DNA of 64,000 bases from Pipra filicauda. Lineage: Eukaryota > Chordata > Aves > Passeriformes > Pipridae. This document shows, one piece after another, positions 60,946 through 64,000 of this stretch; positions within the stretch are counted from its first letter, which is position 1; every line of letters starts with the position of its first letter. A program made the translations under genes and the position numbers. The stretch spans positions 4,925,033 through 4,989,032 of the forward strand of contig NW_024104620.1 of NCBI RefSeq assembly GCF_003945595.2. Reading direction: 5' to 3'. A model generated the notes under the pieces. That model made no database searches. It was not told the origin of the DNA and was given only the letters and a program-made list of their open reading frames with translations.

Positions 60946-62072
60946 CACCAGCACTTTCCCTCAGTCTGCCTGGGTAAAATCTAGTCATTTTGATTTTTAA
61001 AAAAGAAGAATCATAAATAAAGCGAATATGCTTGGTATGTCAACACAGGCAAGATTTGTTCTGAGCAGTGTAAATGTTCTTGAGATCTCAGAGCCCTTGA
61101 AATGAATCTTTTACCCTTTGGAAAAAAGGTGCTCATTGCATTTGTTGGTGCTCTGGAGAGTGCTGGGCCAAGCAGGAGGAGCACATCAGTAGCCTGCAGC
61201 TATTTCAGACACATATTGGCAGCACCACCTATAAAAACAGCTGTTGGACATAAAAAAGAGAGGGGAAAAAAAAGAAAGCTCCAATTATTTCTAGTGGCAG
61301 GTGCAATCTCCAAAGCTGCAGAGATTTCTGCTCGTCTCAGATAACTCTGTCCACCTTGGATGCCTCTTTTGGAACCTCTTTCAGCCTTGCTTTGCTGGGG
61401 AGTGCTGGGACACACTGGTGGCTCTGGACAGCTGGACACTGAGGACCTGCCAGCACCCCTCTGCTCCCCCTGCAGTTCTCCACACTGCATTTGCACAGCA
61501 GGAATGCGACTGTTTAACTACCCCAGTAATAATTCTGGAGTAAACAACTCTTATTTAATAATAATTTGATGTTTTAATAATTTGACAACTCGCTGCTCTG
61601 TCTGCCGCAGCAAGGGCAGCGGTTTCATTAAGAGATTTTATATGCTAAATTATACTGTGCATTTTATTCCTGGTGGTGGAATTCATTCTTTCCTCCTTCC
61701 CTTGCCTGCAGGGTCACAGTTGCAGCCTCTCTCTTGCCCATCTCTCTCTTAGCAAATACCAAGGCAACACATTCTTAATATTACAGCAACATCTATTTCC
61801 TCTGTCAGCAATCCAATCCCACCATGTCTCCAGAGGCTATTTGAGTCTCTTTCAATGATCTTTTTTTTTGTATTTCACACTGGAAAAAAAAGGGGAAAGA
61901 AGGTATTTGTATTTGTCTTCACCTCTAGTGCAATTTCCATTTGCTGTCTGATGCTGCTCCTCTATAACCCCTGGACAGACTCTCCCTTTGCCCTGTGCCC
62001 TGTTTGCTTCTCTTTCTGATGGGTCAGGGGCTTCTTCCCACCTTGATTATTTCTGCACCTCCCATTCCATTG

Positions 62073-62139
62073 CAGGGGCAGGAGTTGGACTTGATGATCC
62101 TGATGGGTCCCTTCCAACTCAGTATATTCTATAATTCCC
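62073..62139 (+). mobile_element. Short CR1 3' tail, sense
   Basis: GGAGTTGGACTTGATGATCC, then GGGTCCCTTCCAACTCAG and ATTCTATAATTCC make a CR1 3' end of about 65 bases, truncated upstream. Confidence 0.85.
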
Positions 62140-64000
62140 ACACCCTGCACCATTAAACATTTATTTATTGCTACATAACTCCAGGGATTAATTTTTTTTT
62201 TTCACTATTTTCTACCCTTCTATGGCCTCGGTTGTTTTCCCCAATAACCTCAATTTAAGGCTTTTTGCTGCTGCTTTTTACCATCAGGAGCAAATCACAC
62301 ACCTTGGCTAAGGAGCAGTGCTGGGTTTGTGTTACAGAAGGTAATGATCAGGTCAGGGGGCTGTGGGCACATGCAAGGATGTACCAGGGTACATCCTTCA
62401 TCCAAGAGGTGGATATGGGTGAATGAGAACAATCACCCACAGAAAAAGAAAAACTTGGCAGGTTTAAGGTTATGAAAAACCCAAAATGCACTTATTCAGC
62501 AGGTTGTGTGCACAGGCAGATCCCATCCAGCCATGAATTTGTATTTGTAAAGCAAAATGTCTCCTCCTGCCAGTGAATAAGGCCTGTGAACTTCTGCAGT
62601 CCTTCACCAAAGGCTTCAACACACATGGCATAGTTGGTGCCCTCTGCAATTTTACACCCATTTTACGTGAGGAAAATGGGTGTATTTTTCAATGGAATAA
62701 ACCAACATAAAATCCCAACACAGAAAACACAGGTGGAGATGTTTATATTCCTGTTAGTGGAACAAAGTAAATACTAGACTTCCAATTAAGGCTTGTTATA
62801 GACCGAAAATGTGTGTTACTAAAATGTGCCTAACTGGTTCATTTACAAGCAGTTTGATAACAACATCTTAAACCACGTTCCCCTTATTCCAGATAGGATC
62901 AGAGAGAGGATGTTTTACAACTGGGTATGTGCTCCTCTAGCACTTCACCTCCCAGGAGCAGATCAGCCAGCAATCAGTCATTCCCTTGCTGTTAATTCCT
63001 GGGGTCAGAGGAATTTCTGGGAGCTGTGCAGCAGGAGGGGGATACCCTGGAGGGGCTCCCACCTCGCCAGAATGTGCCGTAAGGGCAGCAGGAGGATGAC
63101 AAATAGTGCTTGGAAAAACAGCTGTTTTTCTGAGAAGTTCCAGGAATGTATCCGAATTTCGGTGCTTTGTCCTCAAAACAGAATTTGCATTTGGTTTCCT
63201 GCCCAGGCTGTGTTTGATCACAGCTTGAAGCACGACAGGGTGTGAGGCGAGGGAGCCCAGGGCTGCTTTTCTTTACCCAGCTCCCTGTTAATAGTCTCTC
63301 TTTCAGCATTTTGCCCTTTTCCATGCAATCAAGCCACCTCTCCAGAGCTTCCTCAGAGTTTGTGGAAGAGTCCAGGTTAGTAGCTCTTAAAACTGGAGGG
63401 TTTTTTTAACCTGAAGCAGCAGCACTGTGTGTTTCCTCCTGCCAGTGGAGCGAGGCTTTTGGGCAGGCAGTGCTCCACAGAGAGAGGACCTGCAGAGTCC
63501 CTCTTATTTTCCCTTGAAGTGGAGAGATGTGGAGAGCCATCCACAGGGATCACAGGCTGGCTTTCCACTGCTGAAACAGCCATGGATAATCCTGGCTGGA
63601 TCAAAAGCCATGGTGAGAGCTGCAGTTCTTCCAGATGCTGGAGGCTGCCACAGCTAATCTGCTTTTGGGCAGTACCTGCCCTTTTAACTCCTTGCTGTGT
63701 GCTGTGTACTACACATGTGGTGTTGTGTTGGCCAAAGAGGACACACAGTGTTCCCTAATCCATTTAAAGTAGCATCAGAAGTCACTGAGAGCCACTTCAC
63801 AGGCAGCTGTGATGAGAATTTTTAATTCACCTCTTTGCAGCATGAGGTATTTTTGGCCTGTATGGCTCTATTATGATGCTAAGTAGTCTAAAAATGATGG
63901 TTTTCTTCTGCTTTCATCATTTTTACATCAAATGCGGTGTCATCGCTTTGGTGTCAGAACATAGATGGGGTCTGAAAGTCCCGGTGCCCTGTGCAGCCAC
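62140..64000. other. Non-coding DNA to the window edge, no gene seen
   Basis: Unique sequence containing the hairpin at 62653-62684. Several overlapping open frames of 75-139 codons at 62826-63758 lie on both strands and have no recognisable features. Confidence 0.42.
62653..62684. repeat. Perfect 12-base inverted repeat, 8-base loop
   Basis: TACACCCATTTT at 62653-62664 pairs exactly with AAAATGGGTGTA at 62673-62684 around ACGTGAGG. Confidence 0.9.

Larger units (their letters stand above)
56137..62072. other. Non-coding DNA, no gene seen
   Basis: Nearly 6 kb of unique sequence with an AT-rich palindromic repeat at 56641-56703, conserved-element-like texture near 57260-57430 and 58340-58450, and a pyrimidine-rich tract at 60850-60945. 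The 244-codon + strand frame at 60266-61000 runs into that pyrimidine tract and is judged a chance frame. Confidence 0.42.

Noticed and set aside
60266..61000. Longest clean + strand frame outside the minisatellite, 244 codons
   Set aside because: It is Phe/Leu/Ser/Pro-rich because it crosses a pyrimidine-rich tract, overlaps other frames, has no recognisable domain and no clear splice or promoter context.
1..64000. tRNA, rRNA, CRISPR array, endogenous retrovirus or bacterial-type gene cluster
   Set aside because: No tRNA B-box in context, no spaced identical repeats, no paired long terminal repeats or gag/pol/env motifs, and no run of adjacent genes was recognised by reading both strands.

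Overview
The window reads as nuclear DNA from a bird. The main evidence is about nineteen pieces of the avian LINE family CR1 on both strands, several ending in the family's short ATTCTATG-type 3' repeats. Only one coding exon can be supported in 64 kb, the rest is AT-leaning non-coding DNA with simple repeats, and nothing resembles bacterial operons, tRNA, rRNA or CRISPR. The sequence alone does not fix the species. A songbird or similar neoavian is a guess.

The one convincing protein-coding feature is a 158-base internal exon on the + strand at 26139-26296. It has a strong pyrimidine tract and AG acceptor before it and a near-consensus CAG|GTAAGG donor after it. It encodes 52 full codons of an acidic, helical, coiled-coil-like segment. 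From memory of the family it best fits an N-terminal coiled-coil exon of kazrin (KAZN), a very large gene, but that name is tentative. If the exon is real, about 26 kb on the left and about 38 kb on the right are probably intron of the same gene.

Layout. 1-2900: unique sequence, then a GC-rich minisatellite (1691-1889) and a long antisense CR1 that still carries a decayed reverse-transcriptase C-terminus. 2900-17300: almost free of recognisable transposons, with one short CR1, a (TA)n/(CA)n tract and a cluster of interleaved palindromes (15086-15184). 17300-28000: CR1-rich, with the exon in the middle and one CR1 ending about 160 bases before its acceptor. 28000-36000: mostly unique. 36100-36460: a 173-base tandem duplication with a perfect 13-base hairpin in the first copy. 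38250-44090: a CR1 cluster, including a head-to-head pair and a same-strand pair. 44090-64000: mostly unique DNA with two larger CR1 pieces, one short CR1 tail, AT-rich palindromes, and purine- and pyrimidine-rich tracts.

No new multi-gene system was found. The observations most worth checking are the identity of the lone exon, the 36.1-36.5 kb duplication with its hairpin, the higher-order minisatellite, and the palindrome cluster at 15.1 kb.
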